The notes under the pieces were generated by a model. It was not told the origin of the DNA and did not search any database. It saw only the letters and a list, made by a program, of their open reading frames with translations. Of a stretch of 7,604 nt of DNA, positions 1 through 5,612 are shown in pieces; the stretch's first letter is position 1, and each line of letters begins with the position of its first letter. The translations under genes were made by a program, and so were the position numbers. The DNA comes from Comamonas sp. lk (GTDB lineage: Bacteria; Pseudomonadota; Gammaproteobacteria; Burkholderiales; Burkholderiaceae_C): NCBI GenBank assembly GCA_945901215.1, contig CAMDKE010000128.1:1-7604 (forward strand), given 5' to 3'.

Positions 1-450
1 GTCGTCAATGGCGCTGGTTAGGGCGATATAGCCCATGTACAGAAAAAACAAAATCAGCTCGGACGTGAGCCGCGCGTCCCACACCCACCAGGTGCCCCAC
101 ATGGGCTTGCCCCACAGGGCGCCAGTCCAGAGCGACAAAAAAGTAAACATCGCCCCGGTGGGCGCCAGCGCCTGGGTCATCATGCCCGAGAGCCGGGTGT
201 TGAAAGTAAAGCCCAAAAACGCCCAAAACGCCATGGCCAGGTAAATCACCATGGACATCCAGGACGCGGGCACATGCACAAAGATGATGCGGTAGCCCTC
301 GCCTTGCTGAAAGTCGGTGGGGGCGACAAAAAAGCCCAGGTACAAAGCGACCAGCGCCAGCGCCGCCGCCAGCACGGCAAACGGCCGCCAGAGCTTGCCC
401 GCCAAGGGGTAAAAGGTTTGGGGCGCAGCCCAATGGAAGATTTTCAACAT
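1..450 (-). CDS. ccmC: Haem exporter/haem-handling protein CcmC, 5' part (C-terminus cut by the window edge)
   Basis: CcmC is an inner-membrane protein of cytochrome c maturation System I. It presents haem at the periplasmic face and, with CcmD and CcmAB, loads it onto the chaperone CcmE. The frame is open from an ATG at 450-448 to base 1 without a stop, giving the first 150 residues (E. coli CcmC has about 245, so roughly 95 are missing). The hallmark WWD-type haem-binding motif is seen at residues 118-127 (WGTWWVWDAR), followed by LTSELIL. The conserved histidine in FVHVPASWMSM is His59 and matches E. coli His60; the second haem-ligand His should lie off the edge. Hydrophobic segments are visible at about 24-42, 62-82, 97-112 and 130-146. 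The start lies 3 bp after the ccmB stop, with a weak GGA as possible Shine-Dalgarno, so translation is probably coupled to ccmB. Gene order A-B-C supports the name. Confident. Confidence 0.95.
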   Translation of the reverse strand, partial: MLKIFHWAAPQTFYPLAGKLWRPFAVLAAALALVALYLGFFVAPTDFQQGEGYRIIFVHVPASWMSMVIYLAMAFWAFLGFTFNTRLSGMMTQALAPTGAMFTFLSLWTGALWGKPMWGTWWVWDARLTSELILFFLYMGYIALTSAIDD

Positions 451-453
451 GGT

Positions 454-1119
454 TTATTCCAGCGAAACACGCAGTGCCGCGGCACACATCCAGGGGCCAA
501 AAAAGGCCGCCATTACCAGCATAGCCATCAGAATCGACACATGGGCAGCGTAACCGATGCCGCTGATCTGGGCCTCCACCGCCCCGGCACCAAAAACCAG
601 CGCCGGAATATACAAAGGCAATACCAACAGCGACAGCAGCACCTCGCCTCCACGCACCCCCAGCGTCAGCGCCGCGCCGACTGCGCCGATCAGCGACAAC
701 AAGGGCGTGCCAACCAACAGCGTCAGCACCAGTGCCTGCATGGCGCCGCCGTCCAGGTCAAACTGCACGGCCAGCAAAGGGGCCAACAAGGCCAGGGGCA
801 GGCCCGACAACAGCCAATGCGCCAGTATTTTGGCCCCCACCAGCACTGGCAGCGGCGTGGACGACAAGGCCATTTGCTCCAGCGTTCCGTCCTGAAAATC
901 GGCCGAGAATAATCGCCCGAGCGAAAGCAGGCTGGCCAGCAAAGCGCCTACCCACAAAATGCCTGGGGCGATCTTGCGCAGCACGCCCGGCTCGGGGCCG
1001 ATGCCCAAGGGGAACAGCGAGGCGACTACGACAAAAAAGAACAGCGCAGTCAACACCTCGCTCTTGCGGCGCATGGCCAGTCGCAGATCGCGCTGCACGA
1101 CAGCAACAAATGAATTCAT
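454..1119 (-). CDS. ccmB: Haem ABC exporter permease CcmB
   Basis: CcmB is the integral membrane partner of the CcmA ATPase. The CcmAB complex uses ATP to release holo-CcmE from CcmC during cytochrome c maturation. The 221-residue product matches the usual family length (E. coli 220). A short basic N-terminus (QRDLRLAMRRKSE, residues 9-21) precedes about six hydrophobic helices near residues 23-42, 52-68, 97-118, 127-152, 159-180 and 193-216. Family motifs visible are FPLGIGP (36-42) and the stretch SLGRLFSADFQDGTLEQM (66-83). The ATG at 1119-1117 overlaps the ccmA stop as ATGA, a typical translational-coupling arrangement, and there is no strong Shine-Dalgarno. ccmC follows 3 bp downstream. 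Nothing looks truncated or frameshifted. Confidence 0.96.
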   Translation of the reverse strand: MNSFVAVVQRDLRLAMRRKSEVLTALFFFVVVASLFPLGIGPEPGVLRKIAPGILWVGALLASLLSLGRLFSADFQDGTLEQMALSSTPLPVLVGAKILAHWLLSGLPLALLAPLLAVQFDLDGGAMQALVLTLLVGTPLLSLIGAVGAALTLGVRGGEVLLSLLVLPLYIPALVFGAGAVEAQISGIGYAAHVSILMAMLVMAAFFGPWMCAAALRVSLE

Positions 1120-1730
1120 GCGCCCAACCGCAGGCTTGCACCCAGCCCGCGCAAGAGGAGCGGCTGGTGGCTGGTCAAAAGCGCCATGCCACCTTGGCTG
1201 ACGTGCTCAGAAATGGCCTGCGCCACCAGGTCCTGGGCCTGCGCGTCCAGCGCGACAAAGGGCTCGTCTAGCACCCACAAGGGCGCGCTTTGCAAAAACA
1301 GCCGGGCCAACGCGACGCGGCGCTTTTGGCCCTGCGATAGCGCCCGCACCGGCAAACGGGTGCGCCCGCGCAAGCCCAGGCGCTGCAAGGCCGATACCGC
1401 TTGCGAGCGCTCGAAGCTGCGTCCCGCAATGGCGGCGTCGGCTTGCAAGTTTTCCAGTGCGGTAAGTTCTTCTTTGAGCGCCAGTGCGTGACCCAAGTAC
1501 AGCAGTTCGGCATGAAAGGCCTCTGCCGTCTGGGCCAGCGGCTGGCCGCGCCAGCGCACCTGGCCCTGGGCCGGTGGCGTAAACCCGCTCACGATGCGCA
1601 GCAAACTGGTTTTGCCCGATCCGTTGCCGCCTTCCAGGTGAAGCCACTGGCCAGCGTTCAAGTCGAAATTCACCCCGGAAAACAGGGTTTGGTCGCCGCG
1701 AACGCAAGACAGGTCAGAAACAGAAAGCAT
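1116..1730 (-). CDS. ccmA: Haem ABC exporter ATP-binding protein CcmA
   Basis: CcmA is the cytoplasmic ATPase subunit of the CcmAB complex of cytochrome c maturation System I. From the ATG at 1730-1728 the product has 204 residues, close to E. coli CcmA (207). ABC motifs are all present: Walker A GGNGSGKT (34-41), signature LSQGQ followed by KRRVALARLFL (131-146), Walker B LWVLDEP (151-157) with catalytic Glu156, D-loop ALDA (160-163) and switch His188. The N-terminus MLSVSDLSCVRG matches the usual CcmA beginning, so I chose this start. The frame stays open to an ATG at 1820-1818, which would add 30 residues with no family resemblance. Neither start has a clear Shine-Dalgarno. It is the first ccm gene here, 130 bp downstream of the transglutaminase-like gene, and overlaps ccmB by 4 bp. 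Confidence 0.96.
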   Translation of the reverse strand: MLSVSDLSCVRGDQTLFSGVNFDLNAGQWLHLEGGNGSGKTSLLRIVSGFTPPAQGQVRWRGQPLAQTAEAFHAELLYLGHALALKEELTALENLQADAAIAGRSFERSQAVSALQRLGLRGRTRLPVRALSQGQKRRVALARLFLQSAPLWVLDEPFVALDAQAQDLVAQAISEHVSQGGMALLTSHQPLLLRGLGASLRLGA

Positions 1731-1860
1731 GCAGTGGATGCCGATGGGGCTTGTGCGTTGTGCCGATTCGGCGTGTGCGTTGTAAACCAGGCTCCACTCA
1801 CTGTGCCCGCTGGCAGACATTGCAGGAGAAGCCCTAGACCCTCAATTTTAGGCCCCGCGC
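1731..1860. other. Intergenic gap between the amidoligase cluster and ccmA
   Basis: This 130-bp gap is the longest non-coding stretch in the window if ccmA starts at 1730. It contains the weak promoter-like TAAAAT and, if the longer ccmA start at 1820 were used, coding sequence for 30 extra residues. I found no strong GC stem followed by a T-run on the minus strand. The best inverted pair (CCTA and TAGG, flanking a 12-base loop near 1833-1852) has only 4 bp. No small gene with a recognisable product was seen. Confidence 0.6.
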
Positions 1861-1873
1861 TCAATCCACCCAG
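1845..1873 (-). promoter_or_regulatory. Possible weak sigma70-like promoter for the ccm genes
   Basis: Reading the minus strand, TAAAAT (1850-1845) resembles a -10 box. A poor -35 candidate, CTGGGT (1873-1868), lies 17 bp upstream and overlaps the 3' end of the transglutaminase-like gene. The -10 box is about 115 bp from the chosen ccmA start. The support is only the AT-rich hexamer in a GC-rich gap and its position ahead of ccmA. The -35 is weak, so ccm could instead be transcribed by read-through. Confidence 0.22.
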
Positions 1874-2844
1874 GGCGCTACGGTAACCCGCACATTCAGC
1901 GTGTGGTTGGCGCCGCCCTGCAACACGCCGCGCAGGGGCGAAACATCGGCAAAGTCGCGCCCCACCGCCAGACGCACATAGTCCAAGCCCGGGGTGCCCA
2001 GGCCGGCGCGGTTGTTGGTCGGGTCTAGGTCCAGCCAACCGCCATGGGGCAGACCACGCGCACCGCCCAGGTCCGCCAGGTACACCGCCACCCAGGCGTG
2101 CGAGGCATCAGCGCCGATCAGGCGCGGCTGGCCGGGTGCGGGCTCGGTGAGCAGGTAGCCGCTGACGTAGCGCGCAGCCAAACCCACTGAGCGTAGGCAG
2201 GCCAGCATCACGTGGGCAAAGTCCTGGCACACACCCCGGCGCTGGGCCAGCACATCGAGCGCCGGGGTGCTGATTTCGGTGCTGTGCGACTCGTACACAA
2301 AATCGTGGTGCACGCGCTCCATAAGGCAACACACCGACTGCGCCAGCGGCCGTCCGGCACCAAAGCTGGGCGCCGCATAGGCCGCAAAAGCCGCATCCAC
2401 CGGGGCGTGGTGCGATGCGTAGCTGAACTCGCTGGCCGCCATACCGGGCTGGCCCGAGGCGTAGCACAGCAGGTCGCGTACCGACTCCCATGCCATGCCC
2501 GTCCGTTGTGCCTGCGCCAGCGCGACTCGCCCATCGTCCATTGGCGGGGCATCTGGGGCTTCCATGGCATCGACCAGGTCACGCTGGGGCCAGTGGGTGC
2601 GCACCTGGCTTTGGGCGCACACGCGCAAATGCTGGTGAAACGAAGACATCGCCCAATAGCTGCGGTGGTTGCCAAAAGCGTCCATGCGGGTGTCGGGGTC
2701 GGCACACGGCGGGTCCACATCCATGCGGTGGCCCAGACAGGTTTGGTAGGGCGTGTGGGGCGGCTGCAGGTGCGCCATGTGCTGCGCGGTATCCACGCCG
2801 GGGGCGTAGTCGTAGCTGGTTTCGTGGGTGATGCGCAGCAGCAT
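1861..2844 (-). CDS. Transglutaminase-like cysteine enzyme (transglutaminase N-terminal region plus core domain)
   Basis: The 327-residue protein has the two-part layout of bacterial transglutaminase-like proteins: an N-terminal beta-rich region (about 1-80, beginning MLLRITHETSYDY) and a papain-fold transglutaminase core (about 165-280). The triad is visible: Cys206 in RRGVCQDFAHVM, His249 in ASHAWVAVYL and Asp274 in WLDLDPTNN. Such enzymes cleave or transfer amide bonds through a thioester, and bacterial members are often peptidases rather than cross-linkers. No signal peptide or membrane segment is seen, so a cytoplasmic location is inferred. Its ATG directly follows the TAA of the ATP-grasp/alpha-E gene, with a weak TAGG Shine-Dalgarno 7 bp upstream, so co-translation is likely. 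Neighbours suggest it processes the product of the ligases, but the substrate is unknown. The family is firm; the biological role is not. Confidence 0.93.
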   Translation of the reverse strand: MLLRITHETSYDYAPGVDTAQHMAHLQPPHTPYQTCLGHRMDVDPPCADPDTRMDAFGNHRSYWAMSSFHQHLRVCAQSQVRTHWPQRDLVDAMEAPDAPPMDDGRVALAQAQRTGMAWESVRDLLCYASGQPGMAASEFSYASHHAPVDAAFAAYAAPSFGAGRPLAQSVCCLMERVHHDFVYESHSTEISTPALDVLAQRRGVCQDFAHVMLACLRSVGLAARYVSGYLLTEPAPGQPRLIGADASHAWVAVYLADLGGARGLPHGGWLDLDPTNNRAGLGTPGLDYVRLAVGRDFADVSPLRGVLQGGANHTLNVRVTVAPWVD

Positions 2845-5565
2845 TTAGGCGCCTATGCTTTGGCTGGCTTCACCGCTGTGGGCAAAAAACAAGGTATTGA
2901 GGCTGTCGGAGGTGGCGCGCGCGGCGTCACGGCAGTCTTGCAGCAGCTCCAGCAACGCTGGCGTGGTTTGCATGCCGTCGGGGCACAGGGCTTGCAAATC
3001 GGCGTTCACCAGTTGCGGTACGCGCGCGGCCAGGGCGTGCGTGCCACCGTCGGCTAGGTTGCCCATGCGCGCCAGGCGCGCGCGCAGCGTGTGCGCCACC
3101 CAGCCCAGGGCGCGCGGGTTGTCGGCATGGGTCAGCAAGAGTTCGAGCAAAGCGTCCACTGTGCGCGACTGCTGGTACTGGGCGTGAAAGCTGATGGTGC
3201 TGTCAAACAGCGCCAGCACGGCGTCAAACCCGGCCTGCTCTTGCAGCGCGCCCACCGTGACGGCGCTGGCCAGGGCCTGGGCCAAAAAGTCCAGCCGCTC
3301 AATATGGCGGCCAATGGAGAGCAGGCGCCAGCCGTCGTCACGCGTCATGCGGTCGGTTTGGGCGCCGGTGAGTGCGGCCATGAGCTGGCTGGTGCGCACC
3401 AGCACGCGCTGGGCCTGCACCGGGTCGTGGCGGTCGCTCACCTCGGGCTGCGCCAAGGTGTTTTGCGCCTGCTCGATCAGGCTCCAGTGCTCAGGCGAGA
3501 GCCGCTCACGCACGCAAGACGCCGCCAAAAACACTGCTTTGAGGTTAAACGCCAGGCCCGTCGTGTGCTGGGTGTCCCACAGCCCGGCCACCAGCGAGCG
3601 CTCAAACACCCGGCGGGACTGTTGGGCCGCAGGCACACCAGGGACCACCAGGCCGTGCACCACCGCGAGGCCATTGAGCCAGGCCACCAGTGGGGCACAG
3701 GTTTGGTCCTCACCGCCCAGCACATCGAGCGCCAGGCGCGACAGGCGCAAGGTGTTTTCGCTGCGCTCGGTGTAGCGGCCCATCCAAAACAGGTTTTCAG
3801 CGGCGCGGCTGGTAACGATGCGCTGGCGGTGTGCTGGCGCCGACGTGGCAGGCCCCAGCGACGCGTCTGCCACCAAGGGCGCCAAGGGCACGTCCATCGC
3901 GGTCTGGCTTTGCGACTGGCTTTGTCCTGCGCTGTGGGTTTGGGTCTGGGCTTGGGTCTGGGTTTGGTCGGGGGGTGTTGCCTGGGGGGCGCCCAAGCGG
4001 CCGGTCAGCACCCACACATCGGCGCTGCTGCCGCCGCGCTGCATGGACGCTATGCCCTCACGCGTGCCCAGGCGTGCCAGGCCACCGGGCAGCACGCTCC
4101 AGCCGCCCTGCGGGTTGGCCAGGGCAAACACCCGCAATATCACCGGGCGCACGCCGATGGCTGGTGCCAGCGCATCTGCCTGCCAGACCGGCGTGTGCGA
4201 GATAGGCAAAAAAGCCTGCAAGGTGTGCGACGCACCATCGCGAAAAATGCGGCCCGACCACTCGTCGCGTTCACGCTGCGACAGCTTGCGCCCCACCACG
4301 GGCTCAAAACTATTGCGCCCCGAAAACGCCGGGTAGCTGGGCTTGATCACGCAGTCGGCCATGCGTGGCAGCACCTGCTGCATGGCACTGCGCTCGCCGC
4401 ACCACCAGCTGGGGATGGCCGGCAGGCGCAACTCCTCGCCCAGCAGCGACTGGGCCAGGGCTGGCATAAAGCCCAGCAGGGCGCTGGACTCCAAAAAGCC
4501 CGAGCCCGGCGCGTTGGCCACCAGCACATTGCCCGCGCGCACCACTTGCAACAAACCGGGCACGCCCAGGGTGGAGTCGGCGCGCAGCTCCAGCGGGTCC
4601 AGCCAGGCGTCGTCCACGCGCTTGAGCAAACCGTGCACGCGCTGCAGGCCTTGCAGGGTTTTAAGGTAGAGCTTTTGCTGGCGCACCAGCAGGTCGCCGC
4701 CTTGCACCAGCGTCAGGCCCAGGTAGCGCGCCAGGTAGGCGTGCTCAAAATAGGTTTCGTTGTAGGGGCCGGGCGTAAGCAAGGCGATGTGTGCGTCAGC
4801 GCCAGCCGGTGAGCGCTGTTTCAGGCCGTCCACCAAAGCGCGGTAGGCGTCGGCTAAGCGCTGCACCGGCATGGCGTCAAACGCCTGCGGAAACTGGCGC
4901 GAGATGAGCAGCCGGTTTTCAAGCAAATAGCCCAGCCCCGAAGGCGCCTCGGTACGCTGGGACAACATCCACCAGCAGCCGTCGGGGCCGCGCGCGAGGT
5001 CAAAAGCGGCCAGCGCCAAGTGCTGTCCGCCCACTGGCGCCACCCCCTGCATGGCGTGCAAATACCCCGGGTGGCCTTGCACCAGGGCGGCGGGTAGCAT
5101 GCCGGTCTTCAGCAGGCGCTGCCCACCGTAGGTGTCGGCCATGATGTGTTCAAGCAAGCGCATGCGCTGTAACACACCGGCTTCAATCTGCTGCCAACTC
5201 AAGGCGTCCACCATCAGCGGGAACAGGTCCAAGGACCAGGGGCGTTGGGGCCGGTCGGCGTCGGCGTAGACGTTGTAGGAAATACCGTTGTCGCGCACCT
5301 GGCGCTCCAGTTGCGCCATGCGCGGGTTCAGGCCCATCAGGCCTTGCAGGCCCAGGTGTTCAATGAACTCAGACCAGGGGCCGCTCAGTGGCACAAAACC
5401 ACTGTTGGGGGCCTGCCCGGCGTCCACCCCGCCGCGCAGTTCGTCCCAGACACCGGCTGGCGCGGCCTGGGCCTGTCTTAGTAGAGCCGGGTTGCCCAGG
5501 CTGTTCGCCAGGCCGGCGGCGCGCGCTGACCCCGGCAGGGGCGGCAAGGTTTTGAAGTTTTCCAC
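2845..5565 (-). CDS. Fusion of a circularly permuted ATP-grasp ligase and an alpha-E (DUF403) domain
   Basis: This 906-residue protein fuses two domains that are separate genes in many genomes. Residues about 70-525 are a circularly permuted ATP-grasp (DUF404/DUF407 type). Visible family blocks are DTYGGQRLL (144-152), PGPYNETYFEHAYLARYLG (265-283), GGDLLVR (289-295), LKRVDDAWLDPLELR (314-328), VRAGNVLVANAPGSGFLES (342-360), VIKPSYPAFSGRNSF (406-420), RPVILRVFAL (473-482), LPGGLAR (492-498) and SMQRGGSSADVWVL (507-520). ATP-grasp enzymes activate carboxylates as acyl-phosphates to form amide bonds. Residues about 583-895 are the helical alpha-E domain, with SRAAENLFWMGRYTERSE (586-603) and GWRLLSIGRHIERLD (745-759). 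A Gln/Thr/Ser-rich linker (about 530-556) joins them. The start is GTG at 5565; a TAA at 5577-5575 excludes a longer frame, and no clear Shine-Dalgarno is seen, so the exact start is moderately sure. No signal peptide is seen. The substrate is unknown. Confidence 0.94.
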   Translation of the reverse strand: MENFKTLPPLPGSARAAGLANSLGNPALLRQAQAAPAGVWDELRGGVDAGQAPNSGFVPLSGPWSEFIEHLGLQGLMGLNPRMAQLERQVRDNGISYNVYADADRPQRPWSLDLFPLMVDALSWQQIEAGVLQRMRLLEHIMADTYGGQRLLKTGMLPAALVQGHPGYLHAMQGVAPVGGQHLALAAFDLARGPDGCWWMLSQRTEAPSGLGYLLENRLLISRQFPQAFDAMPVQRLADAYRALVDGLKQRSPAGADAHIALLTPGPYNETYFEHAYLARYLGLTLVQGGDLLVRQQKLYLKTLQGLQRVHGLLKRVDDAWLDPLELRADSTLGVPGLLQVVRAGNVLVANAPGSGFLESSALLGFMPALAQSLLGEELRLPAIPSWWCGERSAMQQVLPRMADCVIKPSYPAFSGRNSFEPVVGRKLSQRERDEWSGRIFRDGASHTLQAFLPISHTPVWQADALAPAIGVRPVILRVFALANPQGGWSVLPGGLARLGTREGIASMQRGGSSADVWVLTGRLGAPQATPPDQTQTQAQTQTHSAGQSQSQSQTAMDVPLAPLVADASLGPATSAPAHRQRIVTSRAAENLFWMGRYTERSENTLRLSRLALDVLGGEDQTCAPLVAWLNGLAVVHGLVVPGVPAAQQSRRVFERSLVAGLWDTQHTTGLAFNLKAVFLAASCVRERLSPEHWSLIEQAQNTLAQPEVSDRHDPVQAQRVLVRTSQLMAALTGAQTDRMTRDDGWRLLSIGRHIERLDFLAQALASAVTVGALQEQAGFDAVLALFDSTISFHAQYQQSRTVDALLELLLTHADNPRALGWVAHTLRARLARMGNLADGGTHALAARVPQLVNADLQALCPDGMQTTPALLELLQDCRDAARATSDSLNTLFFAHSGEASQSIGA
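2852..2855 (-). promoter_or_regulatory. Weak ribosome-binding site for the transglutaminase-like gene
   Basis: Minus-strand TAGG, 7 bp before the ATG at 2844, lies inside the last codons of the upstream gene. Since stop and start abut (TAAATG), ribosomes finishing the upstream gene could re-initiate here. The site is short and only modestly supports the start. Confidence 0.35.
3901..3970 (-). repeat. Degenerate short tandem repeat coding for the Gln/Thr/Ser-rich interdomain linker
   Basis: On the plus strand, five consecutive 6-base units of the pattern TGGGTY run from 3935 to 3964 (TGGGTT, TGGGTC, TGGGCT, TGGGTC, TGGGTT). A related, looser pair of 12-base units (CTGGCTTTG plus three bases) lies at 3904-3927. 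Read on the coding strand they give alternating Gln-Thr/Gln-Ala and Gln-Ser dipeptides at residues about 534-556, between the ATP-grasp and alpha-E domains. Each 6-base unit is two codons, so copy-number change would alter linker length without shifting the frame. Confidence 0.8.
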
Positions 5566-5612
5566 TGAACGGGATTATTGCCGCGGACGGGCCAAGCGTG
5601 CGCTGGCGCGCC
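5566..5612. other. Short spacer between the DUF2126 gene and the ATP-grasp/alpha-E gene
   Basis: The 47-bp gap has no strong Shine-Dalgarno before the GTG start. A GC-rich imperfect inverted repeat (about 5596-5611, with one mismatch) has no T-run after it, so it does not look like an intrinsic terminator. Continuous transcription across the gap is the simplest reading. Confidence 0.5.

Noticed and set aside
274..912. A 212-codon plus-strand frame opposite ccmC and ccmB
   Set aside because: The product is an Arg/Gln/His-rich string typical of the antisense of hydrophobic membrane-protein genes. No family resemblance is seen.
1833..1852. Possible hairpin (CCTA/TAGG) downstream of the transglutaminase-like gene as a terminator
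   Set aside because: The stem is only 4 bp with a 12-base loop and no T-tract.
2212..3057. A 281-codon plus-strand frame over the transglutaminase-like gene
   Set aside because: It spans the junction of two well-supported minus-strand genes, has no recognisable motif and looks like a compositional shadow.
3091..4812. A 573-codon open frame on the plus strand, antisense to the ATP-grasp/alpha-E gene
   Set aside because: It is exactly the kind of long frame produced opposite a GC-rich gene. Its product is rich in Gln, His, Arg and Ala with no recognisable domain, while the minus strand has clear conserved motifs throughout.
5596..5611. GC-rich imperfect inverted repeat between the DUF2126 and ATP-grasp genes
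   Set aside because: It has a mismatch, a very short loop and no following T-run, so it is not supportable as an intrinsic terminator and may be chance in GC-rich DNA.
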